Shown piece after piece: positions 1 to 5,787 of a stretch of DNA of 5,787 nucleotides. The position numbers and the translations under genes are program-made. Each line of letters begins with the position of its first letter. Positions within the stretch are counted from its first letter, which is position 1. Where the stretch lies: NCBI GenBank assembly GCA_019247865.1, contig JAFBAJ010000457.1:1-5787 (forward strand). Direction: 5' to 3'. Source of the DNA: Acidobacteriota bacterium (lineage in GTDB: Bacteria; Acidobacteriota; Blastocatellia; Pyrinomonadales; Pyrinomonadaceae). The notes under the pieces are model-generated. The model was not told where the DNA came from. It saw only the letters and a list, made by a program, of their open reading frames with translations, and did not search any database.

Positions 1-1766
1 TTGGGCGGCAGGTCGAGCTTGGGGTCTGTGTTGCAGAAGGACTGGCGGTTAGCCATCGCCCAGCCCGTGACGCCCTCGCCGGGCGTGATCTTGCGGCCGA
101 CCAGCGAGGCTCCGTGTTCGCCCGCCGCGCGCATCACGACTGTGTCACCGGTCTCAGGCGTAGCCAGCGTCACCGTGCAGGTGTCGTATGGCACCACGTC
201 GCGCAGCTTCTCCGTGAAGGCCGCCAGTATCTCTTCGCGCCCGCGCGCGCCGTTGAGCGCCTGCGTGAGCACGTAGATCGCGCGCAGCTGCCGTGTGCTG
301 ACGGGAGCCAGCGTCTCCTCTTCTGCTTCCGCGAGCCCTGCGGCCGGAGCGACGTTGCGCGCGGCCTCCGAGAGCTGTTCCATTTCCTCGATGCCGAAGG
401 TCGGCGCGGGCACATCCTTGTGCGCCAGAATCTCAGCCTCGAACTCCGGCAGGTGCGTGATGAACGTCCCCACCACACGCGGGTCGTACTGCGTGCCGCT
501 CCCCTGCATAATCAGGTTGATGGCCTCGTCGCGCGTCAAGCCCTTGCGATACTGTCTGTCTTCGCGGACGGCGTCGAAGCAGTCGACCACCGATAACACT
601 CTCGCCGTTAACGGAATGTCTTCGCCGGACAAGCCATCCGGATAACCTTTCCCGTCCCAACGCTCATGGTGATGTCTGACGACCGGCACGACCGGATAGG
701 GAAACTCCACTCTTCCGAGAATCTGTGCGCCCGCGATGGTGTGCATCTTCATCTTCTCGAACTCGGCGGCGGTGAGCTTGCCGGGTTTGTTGAGGATGTA
801 ATCGGGCACGGCGATCTTGCCGATGTCGTGCAGGAGCGCGCCGGCCTTCAAGGCATCGATTTCAGTGTCGGAGCAGCCGAGGAGACGAGCGACGCCGGCG
901 GCGTAGATTTGAACGCGGAGGACATGTTCGTGTGTGACTTCGTCTTTGGCGTTGATGGCGACGGCGAGCGCTTCGATGGTCTCGCGGTGGCCTTTGTCCA
1001 TAATGGAGATGCGCTGCTCAACGCTGTTGCGGTACTGCCTGTGGCCGAAGTAGATGGCGAGAAAGATCGGCGCGCCGATGATGGCCGTAATCAGGAGATC
1101 GTGCTGGAGCGTAAAGTAGATGAGCGTCGCGGCCGTGCCCGTCGGCAGAAACATCGGCGCGACCCACAGGAAATTCTCCTTGCAGGATTTGAGAACCGGA
1201 TTCTCATAACGCAGCGCGATGACGGTCGAGACGAGCGTGATGTTGATGACGTAATGGACGAAGCTCGCGACGAGCAGCGAGATGGAGACCGAGAGCAGCG
1301 AGTAGGCTCTGATCTCTGACTGGCCGAAACAGTAGAAGAGCATCGCCTTGAGCGTCAGCGCGGCGGCGCTCGTCGAGAGCGTCATCATGCTGGAAGAGAA
1401 GAGATCGCGCACGATGTCATACTGCTTGACCCTGTGAATCCGCCAGGAAGAGGTGTAGCCCTCTATGCCGTGGATGAAGAGCGCGGCGAGCGGCCCGTAC
1501 CAGAGCGCGGCCAGCAGGATGATCGAATCCACCAGCGTGAAGGTGAACCTGTCGTTCGTGAACCGCATGCCTTCGGGCAGCTTGAAGGTGTGCGAGAACA
1601 TCCCGATGATGATCGAGAGCGGCACCAGCGCCGCGATGACCGACAGCTCACGCAACGAGTAGGTGAAAAAGAGTCCGGTCGCCGCCGCGAGCCAGACGGT
1701 GATGCCAACGGCGCTCACCAGAATCTGGAACCTACGGCTCTTTTTGTTAAATTTTGTCTTCGCCAT
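1..1766 (-). CDS. Membrane-anchored HD-GYP phosphohydrolase with C-terminal GAF domain (3' end cut by window)
   Basis: Predicted cyclic-di-GMP phosphodiesterase acting at the inner membrane; 588 codons are visible and the gene continues past the left edge. Residues 1-240 are hydrophobic, with about six or seven likely membrane segments (near 13-35, 40-57, 76-100, 125-147, 155-185, 199-240), and probably form a sensing or anchoring module. Residues 260-440 are a full HD-GYP domain: LLHDIGKIAVPD with H313/D314/K317, H342, HHHERWDGKGYPDG (365-378, GYP at 374-376), D395 in VVDCFDA, and YDPRVV near 427. These are the expected metal-site and signature residues, so the enzyme looks intact. After an Ala/Glu-rich linker (about 465-488), residues 492-588 read as the start of a GAF domain (GEGVTGWAMANRQ at 563-575). 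The ATG at 1766 has AAGGG 8 nt upstream and an in-frame TAA at 1794-1796. A GTG three codons upstream is a less likely start. Substrate is inferred from family; a GGDEF or other domain could follow beyond the edge. Confidence 0.9.
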   Translation of the reverse strand, partial: MAKTKFNKKSRRFQILVSAVGITVWLAAATGLFFTYSLRELSVIAALVPLSIIIGMFSHTFKLPEGMRFTNDRFTFTLVDSIILLAALWYGPLAALFIHGIEGYTSSWRIHRVKQYDIVRDLFSSSMMTLSTSAAALTLKAMLFYCFGQSEIRAYSLLSVSISLLVASFVHYVINITLVSTVIALRYENPVLKSCKENFLWVAPMFLPTGTAATLIYFTLQHDLLITAIIGAPIFLAIYFGHRQYRNSVEQRISIMDKGHRETIEALAVAINAKDEVTHEHVLRVQIYAAGVARLLGCSDTEIDALKAGALLHDIGKIAVPDYILNKPGKLTAAEFEKMKMHTIAGAQILGRVEFPYPVVPVVRHHHERWDGKGYPDGLSGEDIPLTARVLSVVDCFDAVREDRQYRKGLTRDEAINLIMQGSGTQYDPRVVGTFITHLPEFEAEILAHKDVPAPTFGIEEMEQLSEAARNVAPAAGLAEAEEETLAPVSTRQLRAIYVLTQALNGARGREEILAAFTEKLRDVVPYDTCTVTLATPETGDTVVMRAAGEHGASLVGRKITPGEGVTGWAMANRQSFCNTDPKLDLPP

Positions 1767-1774
1767 TCTCCGCA

Positions 1775-1779
1775 CCCTT
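1775..1779 (-). promoter_or_regulatory. Ribosome binding site of the HD-GYP gene
   Basis: AAGGG on the minus strand lies 8 nt before the ATG at 1766, a usual Shine-Dalgarno spacing. A GGAG at 1768-1771 is only one base from the ATG and is too close to serve it. The AAGGG therefore supports the chosen start over the GTG at 1775-1773, which it overlaps. Confidence 0.5.
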
Positions 1780-1798
1780 ATTAAATGTGGCGTTTAAT
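1780..1798. repeat. Small inverted repeat just upstream of the HD-GYP gene
   Basis: ATTAAA (1780-1785) and TTTAAT (1793-1798) form perfect 6-base arms around a 7-base centre, immediately upstream of the ribosome binding site. Position and size would suit a repressor operator. AT-rich arms of this length also arise by chance, so the role is unproven. Confidence 0.3.
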
Positions 1799-1893
1799 TC
1801 CTGGCTCGAAATTTCAATCGCGGACGATTTGAGGCATACAAAATTCGGGGGCTGCCGCCGTTTTACAACAACACGGCATCCTTTCATTTACAA

Positions 1894-1919
1894 GGAGCGT
1901 GCCGCTCCCTGCTGGGAGC
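1894..1919 (-). promoter_or_regulatory. Pair of mutually exclusive hairpins in the leader region of the HD-GYP gene
   Basis: GGAGCG (1894-1899) pairs perfectly with CGCTCC (1903-1908) across a 3-base loop. GCTCCC (1904-1909) pairs perfectly with GGGAGC (1914-1919) across a 4-base loop. The two hairpins share 1904-1908, so only one can form at a time. They lie 128-153 bases upstream of the HD-GYP ATG. The geometry is like an attenuator or antiterminator switch, but no T-run follows either stem. I recognise no known riboswitch class here, including the c-di-GMP (GEMM) type. The structure is seen in the sequence; a regulatory role is inference. Confidence 0.35.
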
Positions 1920-1961
1920 TAAACTGTTGAAAACACTGAGCTGGTCGGGATTGCGAAAGCG

Positions 1962-2016
1962 CTGACTCGTCTGTTTGACCGATTGAATTGACTTATCGGT
2001 CAGACAGACGAGTCAG
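1962..2016. repeat. Long 22-bp inverted repeat (hairpin) downstream of the acetyltransferase gene
   Basis: Arms 1962-1983 and 1995-2016 are complementary at 21 of 22 positions around an 11-base loop. The one mismatch is a G-U wobble in plus-strand RNA and an A-C mismatch in minus-strand RNA. It starts 20 bases after the stop codon of the GNAT gene. No T-run follows on the minus strand, so it is not a canonical intrinsic terminator. It could be an mRNA 3'-end stabiliser, a non-canonical terminator, a large operator for a dimeric regulator (arms contain GACCGAT/ATCGGTC), or a copy of a dispersed palindromic repeat. One sequence cannot separate these. Confidence 0.6.
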
Positions 2017-2036
2017 TTGTGGGAGGAGGAGCCGTC

Positions 2037-2993
2037 TCAACAAGGCTGCGCGGCGGACTTATCGCCGAGCATCTGCTTGTCCTGTAAAAAGATCGAATGG
2101 TAGTAGCTGCGCAGTTGATAGCCGGCCTTGCGATAGAGCGCGAGCGCCGCCTGATTGCGTTCGTTGACGAGCAGCGAGATGGCGACCGAGCGCGCCAGCA
2201 GGAAGCGGCCGAGCTGCATCAGGCAGCGCGAGCCGTAACCTTTGCCGCGTTCCTGCGGATTGACGTACACGCCTTCCAGGTAGATCACGTCGGGCGTGTC
2301 GGAAACGATGTCGGCTTTGAAGATGAGCCGCTCATCTTCGATCAGAACCCAGACGCGGCCCTGCTCTATGCGCCGCGCAGTGCGGAGGCGAAAGCCAATC
2401 GGATCGTTCTCCAGCGGATTGACGCCGATCTCTTCAATCGCCATCGCCGCGTGCGCCGCGACGACATCTCCCAGATCGTCAATCGTCGCCTGGCGCAGGC
2501 CAGTCATCTCACCGAAGCTCTCGACCGGCCAGCGCTGCTCCATCAGCAGGTCGCGGCAGACCAGACGCGGCTCGCGCCCGGACTCTGCGTAGTAACGCCA
2601 GAAGATATCGATCTTGGATTCCTCGCCCATAATCATGTGCGCGCGCGCGTCCTGCTGCGCGAGCCGGGCAAAGGCATGCATCGCGGCCTCGGTCCTGGCT
2701 TCGACCATCGTGTGGTGGCCGATGAGCGCGACGCCTTCGAGCCTTCCTCGCGCGTCGCGGCAGCCGTAGAACGTGCCGCGGTTGAAAGGGCTGATGATGC
2801 CGTTGTCGCGGATGAACCCCGCCATAAAGACCGTGTGGATCGGACGCAGGGCGAGAAATTCCAGCGCCTCTGCTTCGTCCTCTTCCTGTAGCGGGAGAAT
2901 CCGGAGCGTGTCGTCGGTGGCATCGTTGGCGTCGGCGGACGGCGAGGGGGAGTGCGCAGCGGCCAGTTTGTCTTGCAGTGTTAGAAGTGTCAT
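2037..2993 (-). CDS. GNAT family N-acetyltransferase, DUF4081-like two-part protein
   Basis: Predicted cytoplasmic acetyl-CoA-dependent N-acetyltransferase of 318 residues; the acceptor substrate is unknown. After a low-complexity start (to about 28), residues 30-160 form a variable N-terminal half with LRPIHTVFMAGFIRDNG at 49-65. Residues 165-305 hold the GNAT fold: EEIGVNPLENDP (187-198), LIFKADIV (223-230), then the acetyl-CoA loop VYVNPQERGKGYG (242-254) and VNERNQAALALYRKAGY (276-292), with N280 and Y287 at usual conserved positions. The EEIGVNPL / FKADI / EGVYVNP series resembles the actinobacterial DUF4081-GNAT proteins, recalled from memory, not from a search. The ATG at 2993 is favoured because an in-frame TGA lies five codons upstream and the next Met is residue 57. 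The ribosome binding site is weak. It lies 103 bases after the protease gene and has no visible functional link to it. Confidence 0.88.
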   Translation of the reverse strand: MTLLTLQDKLAAAHSPSPSADANDATDDTLRILPLQEEDEAEALEFLALRPIHTVFMAGFIRDNGIISPFNRGTFYGCRDARGRLEGVALIGHHTMVEARTEAAMHAFARLAQQDARAHMIMGEESKIDIFWRYYAESGREPRLVCRDLLMEQRWPVESFGEMTGLRQATIDDLGDVVAAHAAMAIEEIGVNPLENDPIGFRLRTARRIEQGRVWVLIEDERLIFKADIVSDTPDVIYLEGVYVNPQERGKGYGSRCLMQLGRFLLARSVAISLLVNERNQAALALYRKAGYQLRSYYHSIFLQDKQMLGDKSAAQPC

Positions 2994-3032
2994 GGCTCTG
3001 GACTTTCAAGTCTTATCAATATGGGAGCACCG

Positions 3033-3081
3033 AAAAAGACTTTTGCAGAGGGACAGCGAGGAACGATTTGTCCCTCTGCAA
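3033..3081 (-). terminator. Likely intrinsic terminator of the protease gene
   Basis: TTGCAGAGGGACA (3043-3055) and its exact complement (3069-3081) form a perfect 13-bp stem with a 13-base loop, 15 bases after the protease stop codon. On the minus strand the stem is followed by AAGTC and then five T residues (3037-3033). The T-run sits slightly far from the stem, so termination may be incomplete. Confidence 0.65.
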
Positions 3082-3096
3082 CTCAAGGGTACAGCG

Positions 3097-5643
3097 TTAG
3101 TTAACCGGGTCCGGTATGACGACCGGATTCATGGACGGAGTGTTGTCGCCGCCCATCATCGAAGAGTACGCCTGCATCACGGAATCGCTCAGCAGGATGC
3201 CGTCGCTGAGGAGGATGCCGTCGCTCAGCAGAATGCCGTCACTCAGGAGAATGCCGTCACTCAGGAGGATGCCATCGCCCATCAGGACGCCGCGGCTGAG
3301 GAAGGTGATACCGTCGCTCAGCAGGATGCCGTCGCAGGTCACGATGTTATCGCTCAACAGGATGCCATCGCTCAGCAGGATGCTGTTCCGGCTCAGTGTC
3401 GCACCGCCGGCGACCGTCACGCCGTCCGTCAGCAGCACGCCGGTCCGATAAGCGCCCTGATACTTGGTGATCCAGTCCGTGCCGGTGGAGAAGGTGTAGT
3501 TCAGAATCACACCCTGACCCCACGTGAACGTCTCTCCGGCAATCGTGCTCTGCGGAACGGGCGGCGTCGCCGTCGTCAGCAGCGGAGAGCCGACCGGAGT
3601 CGTCGCGGTAAAGTCCTGCCGCACGAGTTTGGCGAGACGCACCGCGCCGTCTATGTTGAGCTCGCCCGCGCCCTGCTCAAGCTGGTTCGCACCCTGCAAA
3701 GGCTGCGCCGTGTACATCAGGAGCATCTTGACCATGCTCGGCGTCAGCTTCGGGTTGACCTGAAGCAGGAGAGCTGCCGCGCCCGCCACGACCGGAGAAG
3801 CCATCGAAGTGCCGCTCAACTGCATCATGTCCTGCTTTCTGTCCAGAGGCACCGCAATGTCGAGCGACGGATTGGTCGTGACCAGGTAGTTGTTATCCGA
3901 TTCGGCGGAGTAGAGCTTGTTGCCGGGCGCAACCAAATCTGGCTTCATCAGGTTGTCATAGTGCTTCACACCGGCCGCGTCCGTGTAGTAGCTGCGGGTC
4001 GGCCCGCGCGAGCTGTAGGTCGCCATCACATCATCCGAGCGCACGTCCGTGCCCATCGAATTGCTGGCGCCGACCGTGATGGCCGAGGGCTCGTTGCCGG
4101 GCGAGTGAATCTGCCCGTACAGCTTGCTGCCCGAACCGTCCTTGCCGTTGTTACCGGCCGCCGCGACGACGACCACGCCCGCGTCCGTCAGGCGACGCAC
4201 GGCGCGACACACAGGGTCGTTCTGGTAAGAGCTGACGGCGAAAGCGCCGAGGCTCATGTTGACGACGCGGATGTTGTAGCTCGCCTTGTTCGTCATCACC
4301 CAGTCGAGAGCCGACAGGAGCGAGGCGGACGTGCCCGTGCCCTGACCGTTCAGGACGCGGAGGCTGATGAGCTTGGCTTTCGGCGCGATGCCGGTGAAAG
4401 CCGCTGACAGGAGTCCGGCCGACGACATCGCCAATCCGGCGACGTGCGTGCCGTGACCGAAGGGGTCTGCGTCCGGCTTGTTCTCGCCCGTGAAGTCCAT
4501 CGTCTTGGCGACGATGCCGCCGAAGGCTTTGTGGTCTTTCATGATGCCGGAGTCGATGATCGCGATGCCGATGCCGGTACCGTCGAGTGTGCTCGACCCC
4601 ACGCCCGTGCGGATGTTGGCCGCGCCGGTCGTGTTCTCGATGTGGCTGCCGAGCGTGCGCGTCTCGTTGTTGAGCGAGAGATAACGCGTCTCCGCGTTCT
4701 GCGCCAGCTCTTCAGCGGCCGCGACCGGCATCTCGACCGTCAGCGCGCCGAGCTGCGGCATCCGCGAAACGACCGTCACGTTGTAGCGTTGAAAAAGAGA
4801 ATTGAGTTTGCCGCTGTTGATGTCGGCGACCTGCAGGATAGCCGTCACGCGATCCGTGCCTCTGGAATTCTGCATCGCCTGACGCAGATCGGGCGAGACC
4901 TTGTCGCCGACGTAATCGTCCGCGTTCTTGCCCGCTTCCGTCTTGTTGCTCGCCTGCGCGAAGTCGCTCATACGCACCTGCAAAAAGAGGTCGCGGACTT
5001 CCGCGTCGCTCTGAATGTACTGCGCGTACGCGGCGTTCGAGGCCGAGCCGATGACGCGGACTTCACCGCGTTTGATGGAGGCGGCCAGCGCACTTGAGAC
5101 CGCCTGTGCGGCGCGCTGTCCGACAAACTGTTGCAGCTCGGGCGCGAAGAGAATGACTTCGCCTTTGCTTGCGGCCGTTTCGTCGAGCACCGTTTGGAGG
5201 CGCGCGGCGACTTCTTCCGGTGACTTGAGACCGGCAAAGAGTTTGTCCAGGTTCAGGCTGAAGAGCCGCTTCTGTCGCAGGCTCAAGGGAGCATCGCCGG
5301 TAGCGATGCGCTGGGCCAGACCCTCCGCCACTGCCTTTGTCTCAGCGATTGATTCGCCCGTCAGCGCCGGGTTGTTCCGCTCGGCGCGCGCGAGAATCTG
5401 CATCGCCCGCGTGACCTGCGCGTCATATTCCGCGCTCGGCTGGAGACGACCCTGTCGCGCCAGCTCCGTCAGGTCTGTCGCGTAACGCGAGAGTACCGGA
5501 AACTTCGCCTCCTCTACGCGCGGTCGGGACTTCTCGTTTTGCGCGTTCGAGTTCACGGCGAAGACGGCGCTACCACATACTGAGACTAGCAGGGAGAAGA
5601 GAGTCAGCCATGTGACGAGGGGTGACCGTTTGATCCGTTTCAT
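3097..5643 (-). CDS. Secreted subtilisin-family (S8) serine protease with C-terminal DGILLS hexapeptide repeats
   Basis: Predicted exported serine endopeptidase precursor, 848 residues. Residues 1-29 are a Sec signal peptide (KRIKR, hydrophobic core, AVFA before the likely cut); the Cys at 23 does not fit a lipobox because Val precedes it. Residues 30-245 are a helical-looking, Ala/Gln/Glu-rich region I do not recognise. Residues 262-335 resemble an I9-type propeptide (AILQVADINSGKLN, LGALTVEMP). The catalytic domain spans about 350-672: Asp364 in AIIDSG, His397 in GHGTHVAG, oxyanion Asn498 in AAAGNNG, SSRGPT (544-549), KPDLVAPG (567-574) and Ser613 in GTSMASP. All key residues are present. 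A Thr/Pro-rich linker (680-702) leads to a tail of six-residue repeats (753-820) and a short end without repeats. The ATG at 5643 has AGGAG 7 nt upstream and precedes the signal peptide directly. Substrate is unknown. The gene probably ends its own transcript at the downstream terminator. Confidence 0.95.
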   Translation of the reverse strand: MKRIKRSPLVTWLTLFSLLVSVCGSAVFAVNSNAQNEKSRPRVEEAKFPVLSRYATDLTELARQGRLQPSAEYDAQVTRAMQILARAERNNPALTGESIAETKAVAEGLAQRIATGDAPLSLRQKRLFSLNLDKLFAGLKSPEEVAARLQTVLDETAASKGEVILFAPELQQFVGQRAAQAVSSALAASIKRGEVRVIGSASNAAYAQYIQSDAEVRDLFLQVRMSDFAQASNKTEAGKNADDYVGDKVSPDLRQAMQNSRGTDRVTAILQVADINSGKLNSLFQRYNVTVVSRMPQLGALTVEMPVAAAEELAQNAETRYLSLNNETRTLGSHIENTTGAANIRTGVGSSTLDGTGIGIAIIDSGIMKDHKAFGGIVAKTMDFTGENKPDADPFGHGTHVAGLAMSSAGLLSAAFTGIAPKAKLISLRVLNGQGTGTSASLLSALDWVMTNKASYNIRVVNMSLGAFAVSSYQNDPVCRAVRRLTDAGVVVVAAAGNNGKDGSGSKLYGQIHSPGNEPSAITVGASNSMGTDVRSDDVMATYSSRGPTRSYYTDAAGVKHYDNLMKPDLVAPGNKLYSAESDNNYLVTTNPSLDIAVPLDRKQDMMQLSGTSMASPVVAGAAALLLQVNPKLTPSMVKMLLMYTAQPLQGANQLEQGAGELNIDGAVRLAKLVRQDFTATTPVGSPLLTTATPPVPQSTIAGETFTWGQGVILNYTFSTGTDWITKYQGAYRTGVLLTDGVTVAGGATLSRNSILLSDGILLSDNIVTCDGILLSDGITFLSRGVLMGDGILLSDGILLSDGILLSDGILLSDGILLSDSVMQAYSSMMGGDNTPSMNPVVIPDPVN
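3184..3387 (-). repeat. Coding tandem repeat, 18-bp unit encoding DGILLS
   Basis: Residues 753-820 of the protease read as about eleven units: NSILLS, DGILLS, DNIVTC, DGILLS, DGITFLS (one residue longer), RGVLMG, then five exact DGILLS units (790-819, bases 3187-3276), and a final D. A diverged unit, GVLLTDGV, precedes them at residues 735-742 (3418-3441). The five exact units differ in DNA only at third codon positions. The spacing of aliphatic residues with Asp-Gly turns suggests a regular beta-strand stack, but no structure is assigned. Repeats of this size could also gain or lose copies by replication slippage. Confidence 0.9.
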
Positions 5644-5787
5644 GTGAAAGCTCCTACTTGTAATCGTTCGGGAAACTGCTTGGCGTCACTACAAATACTG
5701 TGACCAGACTGCTGCGCCACAAAAGTGCGCGCCAAAACTTTCGCAACCCCCGTGCCGCCCCTCGCCGGAAGCCCAAAAGATGCCTTT
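5644..5787 (-). other. Upstream region of the protease gene, no gene seen
   Basis: These 144 bases hold the leader and presumably the promoter of the protease gene. I could not place a convincing -35/-10 pair. A TATTTG at 5694-5699 (minus strand) could be a -10, but the nearest TTGTGG lies 19 bases upstream, which is too far for a confident call. A weak inverted repeat, GTCAC/GTGAC, spans 5685-5704 and overlaps that site. Confidence 0.3.
5651..5655 (-). promoter_or_regulatory. Ribosome binding site of the protease gene
   Basis: AGGAG on the minus strand stands 7 nt before the ATG at 5643, the strongest Shine-Dalgarno match in the window. It fixes the start at the beginning of the signal peptide. 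Confidence 0.75.

Noticed and set aside
666..1319. A 217-codon plus-strand frame opposite the HD-GYP gene
   Set aside because: The minus strand here gives continuous HD-GYP and membrane sequence; the plus-strand frame is Asp/Arg/Glu-rich with no recognisable motif.
1767..2036. A possible c-di-GMP riboswitch ahead of the HD-GYP gene
   Set aside because: I looked for the conserved GEMM-I features, including the GCAAAGCC-type segment, and did not find them.
2097..2891. A 264-codon plus-strand frame opposite the acetyltransferase
   Set aside because: It is fully contained within the GNAT gene on the other strand, which has clear acetyl-CoA binding motifs.
3184..3387. Regular 18-bp repeats as a possible CRISPR array
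   Set aside because: The units are contiguous with no spacers, stay in frame within the protease gene, and vary at third codon positions as coding DNA does.
2773..4407. A 544-codon open frame on the plus strand, including a Gln/Ala/Asp-rich repeated stretch
   Set aside because: It lies antisense to the protease and acetyltransferase genes. Its repeats are only the complement of the DGILLS repeat, it matches no family I know, and long antisense frames are common in GC-rich DNA.
4444..5097. A 217-codon plus-strand frame opposite the protease
   Set aside because: It is Arg/Val/Ala/Asp-rich like typical shadow translations and lies opposite a clear subtilase.
5685..5704. Inverted repeat GTCAC/GTGAC upstream of the protease as an operator
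   Set aside because: Arms of only five bases with a 10-base centre are expected by chance in a region of this size; noted in the upstream region entry only.

Overview
The window carries three genes, all on the minus strand and separated by non-coding gaps of about 100 to 270 bases. In transcription order (high to low coordinates) they are a secreted subtilisin-family (S8) serine protease, a two-part GNAT acetyltransferase, and a membrane-anchored HD-GYP protein whose C-terminus runs off the left edge. I see no RNA genes, insertion sequences, CRISPR array or phage genes. The long plus-strand reading frames are antisense shadows of these three genes.

The DNA is GC-rich, with strong G/C preference at third codon positions. 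The protease has a Gram-negative-style Sec signal peptide. A GC-rich free-living Gram-negative bacterium fits, and the combination of a secreted S8 protease with short repeats and an HD-GYP/GAF regulator is reminiscent of Acidobacteriota (Blastocatellia-like). That placement is an impression, not something the sequence proves.

Layout. 5644-5787: upstream region of the protease gene, with a good ribosome binding site. 3097-5643: protease precursor of 848 residues with signal peptide, long N-terminal region, I9-like inhibitor/chaperone segment, complete Asp/His/Ser catalytic domain, and a C-terminal tail made largely of a six-residue repeat (DGILLS). 3033-3081: likely intrinsic terminator. 2037-2993: 318-residue GNAT protein resembling the DUF4081-GNAT type. 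1767-2036: intergenic region unusually rich in inverted repeats, including a 22-bp hairpin and a pair of mutually exclusive small hairpins. 1-1766: the HD-GYP gene, a predicted c-di-GMP phosphodiesterase with an N-terminal multi-pass membrane module and a C-terminal GAF domain cut by the window edge.

The three genes do not form an obvious pathway and the gaps contain structure of their own, so a tight operon is unlikely. The most distinctive feature is the DGILLS repeat tail of the protease. Five adjacent copies are identical as protein while their codons differ only at third positions, which suggests that the repeat peptide itself is under selection.
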